A stretch of DNA of 64,000 nt from Alistipes communis (GCF_006542665.1 NZ_AP019735.1:1116001-1180000); one strand, 5' to 3'. Shown: positions 16,322-25,627, numbered from the stretch's first letter. Numbers and translations are program-made. The notes: a model not told the origin generated them from the letters alone.

Positions 16322-17305
16322 ATGAAAAGAATCTGGATGACGACATTCCTGTCGCTGACATTGTGCGCAGGCGCCTGCGGAGGGCGGGCCCGCGCGAACG
16401 ACAACCCGCCGCAGGAGAAGACCGCGAATCCCAAGGTCTACCTGACGCGCACGATCACGCCCGAGGCGCTGGTGCGCATCTACGAAGCGCTCGGCCGCGA
16501 AGCCACGGGACGGGTGGCCGTCAAACTCTCGACGGGCGAACCGGGCGGACACCACTTCCTGCAACCGGCGCTCGTCGCACCGCTGGTACGCAAGGTCGGC
16601 GGCACGATCGTCGAGTGCAACACCGCCTACGGCGGTGGACGTGCCCGCACGGCCGACCATCTCAAAGCGGCTGCCGACCACGGCTTCACCGCCATCGCCG
16701 CGGTCGACATCATGGACGCCGAGGGCGAAACGGCGCTTCCGGTCGAGGGCGGACGGCACCTCGCGGAGGACTACGTGGGCAAAAACTTTCTGAACTACGA
16801 TTTCACGGTCGTGCTGTCGCACTTCAAGGGGCACGCGATGGGCGGCTTCGGCGGCGCGATCAAGAACATCTCGATCGGCATCGCCTCGTCGGCGGGCAAG
16901 GCGTGGATCCACTCGGCCGGCAAGACGAAAAACGCCGCCGAGATGTGGAGCGCCCTGCCCCCGCAGGACGACTTCCTGGAATCGATGGCCGAAGCGGCCA
17001 AGGCCGTCGCCGACCATTGCGGGGAGCGGATCCTCTACATCAACGTGATGAACAACCTCTCGGTCGACTGCGACTGCGACGCCCACCCTGCGGCACCCGA
17101 AATGGGCGACATCGGCATCCTCGCCTCGACCGACCCCGTGGCGCTGGACAAGGCCTGCGTCGACCTGGTCTACGCATCGGACGATCCCGGCAAAGTCCAC
17201 CTGATCGAGCGCATCGAGTCGCGCCACGGCACCCATACGCTCGACCACGCGGCCGCGATCGGGCTGGGCGATCCCGATTACGAACTGATCGACATCGATA
17301 ATTAA
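16322..17305 (+). CDS. Exported DUF362 domain protein
   Basis: A 327-residue protein. A hydrophobic signal (MKRIWMTTFLSLTLCAGAC) ends in a lipobox-like cysteine, so it is probably exported, perhaps as a lipoprotein. The rest matches DUF362, which is often linked to ferredoxin-type iron-sulphur proteins (VAVKLSTGEPGG, VLSHFKGHAMGGFGGAIKN, DPVALDKACVDL). No 4Fe-4S cysteine motif remains in this copy; CDCDAH near residue 250 is the only cysteine cluster. It lies between two nearly identical AraC genes and ahead of a redox cluster, so a role in exported redox metabolism is plausible. The biochemical function is unknown. Confidence 0.78.
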   Translation: MKRIWMTTFLSLTLCAGACGGRARANDNPPQEKTANPKVYLTRTITPEALVRIYEALGREATGRVAVKLSTGEPGGHHFLQPALVAPLVRKVGGTIVECNTAYGGGRARTADHLKAAADHGFTAIAAVDIMDAEGETALPVEGGRHLAEDYVGKNFLNYDFTVVLSHFKGHAMGGFGGAIKNISIGIASSAGKAWIHSAGKTKNAAEMWSALPPQDDFLESMAEAAKAVADHCGERILYINVMNNLSVDCDCDAHPAAPEMGDIGILASTDPVALDKACVDLVYASDDPGKVHLIERIESRHGTHTLDHAAAIGLGDPDYELIDIDN

Positions 17306-17316
17306 ATCCGCACAGA

Positions 17317-18219
17317 ATGATGAACGACATCGTAAGAGTAGACCACGTCTTCGACTACAACGACTCGCTGGGCTGCGAGACGCTGCATCCGCTCGTCAGC
17401 GTCATCGACTTCTCGGAAGTGCGACCCATCCGCTCCTCGCTGCGCTCCTTCGGCGTCTACGCCATCTTCCTCAAAGACGTGAAGTGCGGCGACATGATCT
17501 ACGGCCGCCAGACCTACGACTATCAGGAAGGAACGCTCGTCTGTCTCGCACCCGGACAGGTCTTCGGCGCGAAGGACGACGGGCAGCTGCGCCAGCCCAA
17601 AGGCTGGGCGCTTCTCTTCCACCCCGACCTGCTACGCGGTACGCAGCTGGGGCGCAACATCCGCAACTACACCTTCTTCTCCTACGAGGTACGCGAAGCG
17701 CTCCACCTCTCGGAGCAGGAGCGGCGCACGATCCTCGACTGCCTGCACAACATCCGCCACGAGTTGCAGCACGCCATCGACCGCCACAGCCGCACGCTCG
17801 TCGTGAACAACATCGAGATGTTCCTCAACTACTGCGTGCGCTTCTACGACCGCCAGTTCATCACGCGCAGCGACGTGGCGGGAAAGGATATTCTGGCGCG
17901 CTTCGAACGCACGCTCGACGACTATTTCCTCTCCGACAAACCCCAGACCGAAGGGCTGCCTACCGTGCAGTACTGCGCGCAGGAGCTCCACCTGTCGGCC
18001 AACTACTTCGGCGACCTGGTCAAACGCCTGACGGGAAAGACGGCGCAGGAGCACATCCGCCTGCGGCTCATCGATGCGGCCAAGGAGCGCATCGCCGACC
18101 CCGCGCGCTCGATCGCCGAGGTGGCCTACGAACTGGGATTCAAATACCCCGCGCACTTTACCAGACTCTTCAAGAACGTGGTCGGTTGCACTCCCAACAG
18201 GTACAGAAACATCAACTGA
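17317..18219 (+). CDS. AraC family transcriptional regulator (copy 2)
   Basis: A 300-residue paralogue of the AraC protein at 15144-16046. The N-terminal half is clearly related but diverged (DHVFDYNDSLGCETLHPLVS), while from QPKGWALLFHPDLLRG onward the two proteins are nearly identical, including the helix-turn-helix region. The gene starts 11 bp after the DUF362 stop codon and is therefore probably cotranscribed with it. With the DNA-binding domains shared, both regulators should recognise the same operator while sensing different signals. This is an inference. Confidence 0.88.
   Translation: MMNDIVRVDHVFDYNDSLGCETLHPLVSVIDFSEVRPIRSSLRSFGVYAIFLKDVKCGDMIYGRQTYDYQEGTLVCLAPGQVFGAKDDGQLRQPKGWALLFHPDLLRGTQLGRNIRNYTFFSYEVREALHLSEQERRTILDCLHNIRHELQHAIDRHSRTLVVNNIEMFLNYCVRFYDRQFITRSDVAGKDILARFERTLDDYFLSDKPQTEGLPTVQYCAQELHLSANYFGDLVKRLTGKTAQEHIRLRLIDAAKERIADPARSIAEVAYELGFKYPAHFTRLFKNVVGCTPNRYRNIN
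17592..18206 (+). repeat. 615-bp inverted repeat, right arm
   Basis: Inverted counterpart of 15160-15774. The interval between the arms (about 1.8 kb) holds the N-terminal halves of both AraC genes, their promoters and the whole DUF362 gene. Confidence 0.9.
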
Positions 18220-18315
18220 CGCATTGCGCAACCGGCTGTCCGGCCGACTGTTCCGAGCGGTAAAAATGGTAAGAATCTCCGTAATCCGTCTATCGTCCGG
18301 CATGATCCGCCGCCC

Positions 18316-18323
18316 TATCTTTG
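18316..18323 (+). promoter_or_regulatory. Promoter -7 box of the flavodoxin gene
   Basis: TATCTTTG, about 53 bp upstream of the flavodoxin start codon, matches the Bacteroidota consensus and may be the start of the redox cluster transcript. Confidence 0.65.
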
Positions 18324-18375
18324 CAGATGAAACGCTGGTCGGGAGGCACCGACCGGCAGACAAACGACAAGAACC

Positions 18376-18933
18376 ATGAAAACGAAAACGATTCTTCTGA
18401 CGCTCACCACCCTCTTCGCTGCCGCCGAGAGCGGCGACGCCCAAACGGCGCCGAACGATAAAAAAGTGCTGGTGGCCTACTTTTCCCACAGCGGCAACAC
18501 GCGCGCCGTGGCCGAACGGATCGCTGCGGCCACGGGTGCCGATCTCTTCGAAATCGTCCCGCAGAAGCCCTACCCCGCGGAGTACCGCGCCGTCGTCGAT
18601 CAGGCCAGGCGCGAGATCGCCGCGGACTACCGTCCGGCGCTGAAAACCGACCTGCCCGACGCCGGGCGATACGACGTGATCTACATCGGTTCGCCCTGCT
18701 GGTGGTCGACCGTCGCACCGCCCGTCGCGACCTTCCTCGCAGCGCACGACTTCACGGGCAAGACCCTCATCCCCTTCATGACGCACGAAGGGAGCCGCAT
18801 GGGCCGCAGCGAAGCCGACATCCGACGGCTCTGCCCCGGCGCGACCGTGCGCAGCGGCGTCCCCGTCCGCGGCAGCGGCGCAGCGCAGGCCGACCGCGAA
18901 ATCCGACAGCTCGTCGAGGCGGCCGGACGCTGA
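18376..18933 (+). CDS. Exported flavodoxin
   Basis: A 185-residue protein: a cleavable signal peptide (MKTKTILLTLTTLFAAAESGDAQ), then a flavodoxin fold with the FMN phosphate loop VAYFSHSGNTRAVAERIA and the aromatic segment GSPCWWSTVAPP. An exported flavodoxin-like protein implies FMN-based electron transfer or a related reduction in the periplasm, unlike cytoplasmic flavodoxins. It is followed after 234 bp, with a separate promoter box, by the polyferredoxin gene. Redox partner not shown by the sequence. Confidence 0.85.
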   Translation: MKTKTILLTLTTLFAAAESGDAQTAPNDKKVLVAYFSHSGNTRAVAERIAAATGADLFEIVPQKPYPAEYRAVVDQARREIAADYRPALKTDLPDAGRYDVIYIGSPCWWSTVAPPVATFLAAHDFTGKTLIPFMTHEGSRMGRSEADIRRLCPGATVRSGVPVRGSGAAQADREIRQLVEAAGR

Positions 18934-19119
18934 GTGCGGACGGCACGCCGACGGTCGGAACCGCACGGGCGAATGCGAGTCGCAGTCCGCCGCGCAGGGC
19001 GGCAGACGTTGGAGAGCCCACCGAAATCCGACGAAGGCCATTTTTGCGGACAAACACAAAAACACATAAAACGACCGTTGGAAATACAGACAACGCATCG
19101 GTCGTCATCCGGATTTTCC

Positions 19120-19127
19120 TATCTTTG
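19120..19127 (+). promoter_or_regulatory. Promoter -7 box of the polyferredoxin operon
   Basis: TATCTTTG lies 40 bp before the polyferredoxin start codon. All genes from 19168 to 27521 follow on the same strand with short gaps. Confidence 0.7.
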
Positions 19128-19167
19128 CCCCTGAACGGAAAACAACGAACAACCAAAACCGAATCGA

Positions 19168-20673
19168 ATGCTACGCAAACTCAGAATCGCAGCGGCCGTC
19201 GTCTGCTTCGCGCTCGTCACGCTGCTCTTTCTCGACTTCACCGGCACGCTCCACGCATGGTTCGGCTGGCTGGCGCGCATCCAGTTCCTGCCGGCCCTGC
19301 TGGCCGTGAACGTCGGCGTCGTAGCGGCGCTCGTCGTCGCCACGCTGCTTTTCGGCCGCATCTACTGCTCGGTCGTCTGCCCGCTGGGCGTGATGCAGGA
19401 CGGCGTGTCGTGGGCGGCGGGCAGACACCGGAAGAACCGCTTCCGCTACTCGCCCGCGAAAACGGCGCTGCGCTACACCGTGCTGGCCCTCTTCATCGCC
19501 GCACTCGCGGCAGGCATCGGCTCACTGGTCGCACTGCTGGCCCCGTACAGCGCCTACGGCCGCATCGCGCAGAACCTGCTGGCTCCGCTCTGGGGCTGGG
19601 GCAACAACCTGCTGGCCTACTTCGCCGAACGCATCGACAGCTACGCCTTCTATCGCACCGACGTCTGGGTGCGCAGTGCGGCGACCTTCGCCGTAGCGGC
19701 CGCTACTTTCGCCCTCATCGCCGTGCTGGCCTGGCGCAACGGCCGCACGTGGTGCAACACCGTCTGTCCCGTGGGTACGGTGCTGGGCTTCCTCGCGCGC
19801 TTCTCGCTGCTGCGCCCCGCGATCGACACCGAAAAGTGCGTCGGCTGCAACCGCTGCGCACGCAACTGCAAGGCGTCGTGCATCGACGTCGAACACCACC
19901 GGATCGATTACAGCCGCTGCGTGGTCTGCATGGACTGCATCGACACCTGTCACAAAAACGCCATCGCCTACGAACTGCGGCCGAAAACCCGCAAGCCGGC
20001 GAAGGAAGAGAAGAGAGAGTCGGGAAGAGAGGAGAACCCCGCCGGTCTTTCGCGCCGCAGTTTTCTGTCGCTTACGGGCGTATTCGCCGCACACACGGCA
20101 CTCCGTGCACAGGAGAAGCTCACCGACGGCGGGCTGGCCGTCATCGAACAGAAAAAAATTCCCCGCCGTGCGACGCCGATCGTCCCGGCCGGCGCCGCGA
20201 GCCTGCGCAACATGGCGCACCACTGCACCGGCTGCCAGCTCTGCGTGGCCGTCTGTCCCAACGGCGTGTTGCGGCCCTCGGAAAAACTCACGTCCCTGAT
20301 GCAGCCCGAAATGTCCTACGAACGCGGCTACTGCCGCCCCGAATGCACGAAGTGCTCCGAGGTCTGCCCCGCAGGAGCGATCCTCCCCGTGACGGCGGCC
20401 GAGAAGTCGTCCGTGCAGATCGGCCATGCCGTCTGGATACGTGCCAACTGCGTACCCCTGACCGACGGCGTCGACTGCGGCAACTGCGCCCGCCACTGCC
20501 CGTCGGAGGCCATCACGATGGTTCCGTCCGACACCGCCGATCCCGACTCGCCGAAGATTCCGGTCGTCAACACCGAGCGCTGCATCGGCTGCGGCGCCTG
20601 CGAAAACCTCTGTCCGGCACGCCCGTTCAGCGCGATCTACGTCGAAGGGCACGAACGCCACCGAACCATTTAA
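19168..20673 (+). CDS. NapH-like membrane polyferredoxin with internal Tat-like signal
   Basis: A 501-residue protein. The first about 215 residues carry several transmembrane segments and the two NapH/CcoG-type cysteine motifs IYCSVVCPLG and TWCNTVCPVG. Two ferredoxin motifs follow (CVGCNRCARNC, CVVCMDCIDTC). Near residues 293-315 there is a twin-arginine sequence followed by a hydrophobic stretch (LSRRSFLSLTGVFAAHTA). The C-terminal half then carries further [4Fe-4S] motifs (CTGCQLCVAVCP, CTKCSEVCP, CGNCARHCP, CIGCGACENLCP). This suggests a membrane electron conduit with a possibly Tat-translocated iron-sulphur domain. The next gene starts 12 bp downstream. Confidence 0.85.
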   Translation: MLRKLRIAAAVVCFALVTLLFLDFTGTLHAWFGWLARIQFLPALLAVNVGVVAALVVATLLFGRIYCSVVCPLGVMQDGVSWAAGRHRKNRFRYSPAKTALRYTVLALFIAALAAGIGSLVALLAPYSAYGRIAQNLLAPLWGWGNNLLAYFAERIDSYAFYRTDVWVRSAATFAVAAATFALIAVLAWRNGRTWCNTVCPVGTVLGFLARFSLLRPAIDTEKCVGCNRCARNCKASCIDVEHHRIDYSRCVVCMDCIDTCHKNAIAYELRPKTRKPAKEEKRESGREENPAGLSRRSFLSLTGVFAAHTALRAQEKLTDGGLAVIEQKKIPRRATPIVPAGAASLRNMAHHCTGCQLCVAVCPNGVLRPSEKLTSLMQPEMSYERGYCRPECTKCSEVCPAGAILPVTAAEKSSVQIGHAVWIRANCVPLTDGVDCGNCARHCPSEAITMVPSDTADPDSPKIPVVNTERCIGCGACENLCPARPFSAIYVEGHERHRTI

Positions 20674-20685
20674 CCCCCGAAACCC

Positions 20686-22101
20686 ATGGAGACCAACGAT
20701 AAGAAAGGCATGGCCCGCCGCGAATTCCTCAAACGGCTGGGCGTCGGCACGGCCGCCACGGCCGCCGCACTGACCGGATGCGATTCGCGCCGCAACGCCG
20801 CAACGGGCGACCGCACGGCACAGGGAGAAATTCCGACCGACCGGATGACCTACCGCACCAACCCCAAGACGGGCGAGAAGGTATCGCTGCTGGGCTACGG
20901 GTGCATGCGCTGGCCGACCCTCAGCGGCGGCAGCGCACGCGACGGCGCCGACGAGATCGACCAGGAGGAGGTCAACCGGCTGGTCGACTTCGCCATCGCC
21001 CACGGCGTGAACTACTTCGACACCTCGCCCGCCTACTGCAAGGGACGCTCGGAGCGCGCCACGGGCATCGCCCTCAAACGCCATCCGCGCGAAAGCTACT
21101 ACATCGCCACCAAGCTCTCGAACTTCGCCCCCTCCACGTGGAGCCGCGAAGCGTCGATGGCCATGTACCGCAACTCGTTCAAGGAGTTGCAGGTCGACCG
21201 CATCGACTACCTGCTGCTGCACGGCGTGGGAATGGGCGGCGGAATGAAGGAGTTCGAAGCACGCTACATCGACAACGGCATCCTCGACTTCCTGCTCTCC
21301 GAACGCGAGGCGGGACGCATCCGCAATCTCGGATTCTCCTACCACGGCGACATCGCGGTCTTCGACCGCCTGCTCGCGGAGCACGACCGCTACCGGTGGG
21401 ATTTCGTGCAGATCCAGCTCAACTACGTCGACTGGCGCCACGCCAAGGAGGTCAACACGCGCAACACCGACGCCGAATACCTCTACGGCGAACTGAGCCG
21501 CCGCGGTATTCCGGCCGTCATCATGGAACCGCTGCTGGGCGGGCGCCTGTCGAACGTACACGACCACATCGCCGCCAAACTCCGCCAGCGCCGCCCCGAG
21601 CAGAGCGTCGCTTCGTGGGCCTTCCGCTTCGCGGGATCGTTTCCCGGCGTGCTGACCGTGCTGAGCGGCATGACCTACATGGAGCACTTGCAGGACAACC
21701 TGCGCACCTTCTCGCCGCTCGACGAGCTGACCGACGCCGACCGCGAATTTCTCGAAGAGACGGCGCAGGCGCTGCTGCGCTATCCGACCATTCCGTGCAA
21801 CGACTGCAAGTACTGCATGCCCTGCCCCTACGGGCTCGACATCCCGGGCATCCTACTCCACTTCAACAAGTGCATCAACGAAGGACGGATGCCCTCGTCG
21901 TCGCGCGACAGCGCCTACCGGCAGGCACGGCGCGCCTTTCTGGTGGGGTACGACCGTTCGGTGCCGCGCCTGCGGCAGGCCGACCATTGCATCGGCTGCA
22001 ACCAATGCGTGCCGCACTGTCCGCAGAACATCGACATCCCCGCGCAGATGCAGCGAATCGACCGCTTCGTCGAGGACCTCAAACAGAACAGGGAATTCTG
22101 A
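20686..22101 (+). CDS. Tat-exported [4Fe-4S] aldo/keto reductase
   Basis: A 471-residue protein. The N-terminus MARREFLKRLGVGTAATAAALTGC combines a twin-arginine signal with a lipobox, so it is predicted to be a folded, Tat-exported lipoprotein. The aldo/keto reductase barrel (about 55-360) keeps the catalytic set Asp (YFDTSPAYCKG), Tyr, Lys (IATKLS) and His (YLLLHGVG). The C-terminus adds ferredoxin motifs CNDCKYCMPCPYGLDIP and CIGCNQCVPHCPQNIDIP. It should reduce or oxidise a carbonyl-type substrate outside the cytoplasm using electrons from the iron-sulphur clusters; the substrate is unknown. Six bp separate it from the next gene. Confidence 0.88.
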   Translation: METNDKKGMARREFLKRLGVGTAATAAALTGCDSRRNAATGDRTAQGEIPTDRMTYRTNPKTGEKVSLLGYGCMRWPTLSGGSARDGADEIDQEEVNRLVDFAIAHGVNYFDTSPAYCKGRSERATGIALKRHPRESYYIATKLSNFAPSTWSREASMAMYRNSFKELQVDRIDYLLLHGVGMGGGMKEFEARYIDNGILDFLLSEREAGRIRNLGFSYHGDIAVFDRLLAEHDRYRWDFVQIQLNYVDWRHAKEVNTRNTDAEYLYGELSRRGIPAVIMEPLLGGRLSNVHDHIAAKLRQRRPEQSVASWAFRFAGSFPGVLTVLSGMTYMEHLQDNLRTFSPLDELTDADREFLEETAQALLRYPTIPCNDCKYCMPCPYGLDIPGILLHFNKCINEGRMPSSSRDSAYRQARRAFLVGYDRSVPRLRQADHCIGCNQCVPHCPQNIDIPAQMQRIDRFVEDLKQNREF

Positions 22102-22107
22102 CGGCCT

Positions 22108-23256
22108 ATGGAATACCGGACATTGGGACGAACGGGGCTCCGCGTGAGCGCCGTGGCACTCGGCTGCGAGGGCTTCATGCACAAGCGGGCCGAAGAGGTG
22201 AAGGCCGATTTCGACTTCGCGATTGGACACGGCATCAACTTCGTCGACATCTACTCGTCGAACCCCGACCTGCGCGCCGACATCGGTGCGGCGCTCGAAG
22301 GACGGCGCGGGGAGTTCATCATCCAGGGCCACCTCTGCACCGTATGGGAGAACGACCAATACCTGCGCACGCGCGATCCGCAGAAGAGCGCCGACTCGTT
22401 CGAACGACAGCTGCGGCAATTGCGCACCGACTATCTCGACGTGGGGATGATCCACTACGTCGACGCCGAGGCCGACCTGCGCACGGTCTTCGACGGGCCG
22501 ATCATCCGGCTCGCCCAGCGGCTCAAAGCCGAGGGGCGCATCCGCTCGATCGGTCTGAGCAGCCACAACCCCGCCGTGGCGCGCATGGCCGTCGAAACAG
22601 AACTCGTCGACGTACTGATGTTCTCGATCAATCCGGCCTACGACCTGCAACCCGCAAGCGAGGACGTCGACGCGCTGTGGGCCGACGAAAGCTATGCCCG
22701 CACGCTGCACAACGTTGATCCCGAACGCGAACGGCTCTACGAACTGTGCGAGCGCACGGGCGTGGGCATCGACGTGATGAAGGTCTACGGCGGCGGCGAC
22801 CTGCTCAGCGAGGCGAACTCGCCCTTCGGCCGCGCACTGACGCCCGTGCAGTGCATCGAGTATGCGCTCACGCGCCCCGCCGTGGCGGCCGTCATGGTCG
22901 GCTGCAAGAGCCGCGCGGAGATCGAAGCGGCGCTGGCGTGGTGCGACGCTCCGGCCGCCGAACGCGACTACACTGCGGTGATGACGGGGCTGGAACGCTT
23001 CTCGTGGCGGGGACACTGCATGTACTGCGGCCACTGCGCCCCCTGTTCGGCGGGCATCGACATCGCGGCAGTCAACAAATTCCGCAACCTCGCGCAAGTG
23101 CAGGGCGAGATTCCCGAAACGGTGCGCGAACACTACCGCACGCTCGCGCACCACGCCTCGGAGTGCATCGGTTGCGGGCTGTGCGAACCCCGATGCCCGT
23201 TCGGCGTAGAGATCGTCGAGGCGATGCACCGCGCCGCCGAACGGTTCGGATACTGA
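22108..23256 (+). CDS. [4Fe-4S] aldo/keto reductase lacking the catalytic lysine
   Basis: A 382-residue aldo/keto reductase-family protein without a signal peptide (MEYRTLGRTGLRVSAVALG). The barrel is recognisable, but the usual D-x-A-x-x-Y and K positions are altered: VDIYSSNPDLRAD replaces the first motif, and FIIQGHL stands where Lys of xxTKL is expected. Motifs CMYCGHCAPCSAGIDI and CIGCGLCEPRCPFGVEI at the C-terminus bind two [4Fe-4S] clusters. The changes suggest an electron-transfer or altered-chemistry role. Probably cotranscribed with its neighbours. Confidence 0.85.
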   Translation: MEYRTLGRTGLRVSAVALGCEGFMHKRAEEVKADFDFAIGHGINFVDIYSSNPDLRADIGAALEGRRGEFIIQGHLCTVWENDQYLRTRDPQKSADSFERQLRQLRTDYLDVGMIHYVDAEADLRTVFDGPIIRLAQRLKAEGRIRSIGLSSHNPAVARMAVETELVDVLMFSINPAYDLQPASEDVDALWADESYARTLHNVDPERERLYELCERTGVGIDVMKVYGGGDLLSEANSPFGRALTPVQCIEYALTRPAVAAVMVGCKSRAEIEAALAWCDAPAAERDYTAVMTGLERFSWRGHCMYCGHCAPCSAGIDIAAVNKFRNLAQVQGEIPETVREHYRTLAHHASECIGCGLCEPRCPFGVEIVEAMHRAAERFGY

Positions 23257-23267
23257 AACGACAAACC

Positions 23268-23714
23268 ATGAAACGAAACACGACCTTCCTGACCGACGAC
23301 CAGCGGCTGCAACTCATCGACCTGCTGCATGTCGAAGCGTGCTCGTGCGTAATCCGCAACGGCGATGTGACCCGCATCTTCCGCGAACGGGGTGTGAAAG
23401 ACCTCTACCGCCTGCTCGAAGAGGAGCCCGAACTGCTGGACGGCGCTTTCGTCGCCGACAAGGTGGTGGGTAAAGGCGCGGCGGCGCTGATGATTCTGGG
23501 CGGCATCGGCGAACTCCACGCCGACGTCATCAGCCGGCCGGCGCGGCTGCTGCTCGCCGCATCGCCCGTACACGTGAGCTACACGCTCGAAGTACCCTAT
23601 ATCGTCAACCGGACACGAACGGGGCAATGCCCCGTGGAGACGCTCTGCCGCGACTGCGCCACCGCCGCCGAAGCGCTGCCGCTGATCCGCAACTTTATCG
23701 AAGGACAAAAATGA
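23268..23714 (+). CDS. DUF1893 domain protein
   Basis: A 148-residue protein starting at the ATG 23268. It matches DUF1893 (cytidine-deaminase-like fold): SCVIRNGDVTRIFRERGVKDLYRLL, FVADKVVGKGAAALMILGG and a conserved distal Cys region (CPVETLCRDC). Molecular function is not established. It overlaps the TonB-receptor start codon by four bases (ATGA), showing translational coupling and membership in the redox/transport operon. Confidence 0.8.
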   Translation: MKRNTTFLTDDQRLQLIDLLHVEACSCVIRNGDVTRIFRERGVKDLYRLLEEEPELLDGAFVADKVVGKGAAALMILGGIGELHADVISRPARLLLAASPVHVSYTLEVPYIVNRTRTGQCPVETLCRDCATAAEALPLIRNFIEGQK

Positions 23715-25627
23715 AAGCCTTTTTCCACCCTATACTGACAGCCGCGCTGCTGTTCGCAGTTCCGGCCGCCGTCGCCGACGAGTTGCCCGACAGCGTGCGG
23801 CAGCGCCCCGTCTACCCGATCGAGGAGGTCGTCGTCACGGGCACGCGCAACGAAACCGACGTCCGCCTCCTTCCGATGACCGTCTCGGTGGTCGACCGCG
23901 CCGCGATCGAACGCAGCGGCCGGCAATCGCTGCTGCCCATACTCACCGAACAGGTGCCGGGGCTCTTCGCCACCGCGCGCGGGATCATGGGCTACGGAGT
24001 CTCGACCGGAGCGGCGGGCGGCATGTCGCTGCGCGGCATCGGCGGCGCACCACAGGCGGGGCTGCCGACCACGGGCCTGCTGGTACTCATCGACGGCCAT
24101 CCGCAGTATATGGGGCTCATGGGACATCCGATCGCCGACGCCTACCAGTCGATGCTGGCCGAGCGCGTCGAAGTCGTACGCGGCCCCGCCTCGGTACTCT
24201 ACGGTTCCAACGCCATGGGCGGCGTCATCAACATCGTCACGCGCAAGCAGCGCGAGGAGGGCATCCGCACCGACCTGCAAGCCGCCTACGGCTCCTACAA
24301 CACGTTGCAGACCGAGCTGTCGAACCGTATCCGCAAGGGACGCTTCACGAGCGTCGTCACCGGCTCCTACAACCGCACCGACGGCCACCGCGCCGACATG
24401 GGCTTCGAACAGTACGGCGGCTACGCCAAGCTGGGATACGAGCTTTCGAGAGCATGGACGCTGTCGGGCGACGTGAACCTGACGCACTTCAACGCATCGA
24501 ATCCGGGCGAGGTGACGGCGCCGCTCATCGACAACGACTCGCGCATCACGCGCGGACGGGCCTCCGCCGCCCTGGCCAACCGCTACGACCGCACGTCGGG
24601 CGCCCTGAGCCTCTTCTACAACTGGGGGCGGCACAAGATCGACGACGGCTATGCCGCGGGCAGCGAACCGCTCGACTACCGGTTCAACTCGCGCGACCGA
24701 ATGCTGGGGGTGTCGTGGTACCAGAGTGCGCAGCTCTTCGCCGGCAACCGGCTGACGGTAGGCTTCGACTACTTCCACTTCGGCGGCGAATCGTGGAACC
24801 GGTTTCTCGACGGACACGAAGAGCCGCAGGTCGACAAGACGCAGGACGAGGTGGCCGGTTACGTCGACTTCCGACAGTCGCTCGGCACATGGCTGACGCT
24901 CGATGCGGGGCTCCGCGTCGACCGCCACTCCCATGTGGGCACCGAGTGGGTGCCGCAGGCGGGTGTCTCGTTCCACCTGCCGCGCAGCGCCGAGATCAAG
25001 CTCTCGGCCGGCAAAGGATTCCGCTACCCCACCATCCGCGAACTCTACATGTTCCGCCCCGCGAACCCCGACCTGCGTCCCGAGCGGCTGTGGAGCTACG
25101 AACTGTCGCTCTCGCAGCGGCTATGGGAGGGACGGCTCTCCTACGGCGTCAATCTCTTCTATATCGACGGCGAAAACCTGATCCTGCGTATGCCTGTCGA
25201 CGGGCGGCAGATGAACGTCAACACCGGCCGGATCGAGAATGCGGGCGTCGAAGCCGAAATCGCATACCGCATCTCGGCGGCATGGAGCGTCGACGCCAAT
25301 TACAGTTTCCTGCACATGGAGCATCCCGTGCTGGCCGCTCCCGAACACAAACTCCACGTCGGAGCCTCCTTCACGCAGGGCCGCTGGTCGGTCTCGACGG
25401 GCCTGCAATACGTGGAGGGTCTCTACACTTCGATCGTCGTCGGAGGGACGGGCAGCGACGCACAGGAAAATTTCATCCTGTGGAACCTGCGCGCAGGTTT
25501 CCGCATCTCGCGCAAATTGCGTATCTTCGTCGACGGAGAGAACCTGCTGGCGCAGCGTTATGAGATCAACGCCGGATTCCCCATGCCGCGTGCAACCGTG
25601 CTGGGCGGTCTGGACATGCACTTTTAA
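23711..25627 (+). CDS. TonB-dependent outer-membrane receptor
   Basis: A 638-residue receptor: signal peptide (MKAFFHPILTAALLFAVPAAVAD), TonB box-like IEEVVVTGTR, plug domain (about 30-155; MSLRGIGGAPQAGLPTTG, VEVVRGPASVLYGSNAMGG) and a 22-strand-type barrel ending in HF. It is of the compact siderophore/cobalamin-receptor size and is not a SusC protein. The start overlaps the DUF1893 stop codon. A gene for an ECF-S-like membrane protein follows, so the cluster may import a small ligand, possibly the substrate or cofactor of the reductases; this is inference. Confidence 0.9.
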   Translation: MKAFFHPILTAALLFAVPAAVADELPDSVRQRPVYPIEEVVVTGTRNETDVRLLPMTVSVVDRAAIERSGRQSLLPILTEQVPGLFATARGIMGYGVSTGAAGGMSLRGIGGAPQAGLPTTGLLVLIDGHPQYMGLMGHPIADAYQSMLAERVEVVRGPASVLYGSNAMGGVINIVTRKQREEGIRTDLQAAYGSYNTLQTELSNRIRKGRFTSVVTGSYNRTDGHRADMGFEQYGGYAKLGYELSRAWTLSGDVNLTHFNASNPGEVTAPLIDNDSRITRGRASAALANRYDRTSGALSLFYNWGRHKIDDGYAAGSEPLDYRFNSRDRMLGVSWYQSAQLFAGNRLTVGFDYFHFGGESWNRFLDGHEEPQVDKTQDEVAGYVDFRQSLGTWLTLDAGLRVDRHSHVGTEWVPQAGVSFHLPRSAEIKLSAGKGFRYPTIRELYMFRPANPDLRPERLWSYELSLSQRLWEGRLSYGVNLFYIDGENLILRMPVDGRQMNVNTGRIENAGVEAEIAYRISAAWSVDANYSFLHMEHPVLAAPEHKLHVGASFTQGRWSVSTGLQYVEGLYTSIVVGGTGSDAQENFILWNLRAGFRISRKLRIFVDGENLLAQRYEINAGFPMPRATVLGGLDMHF

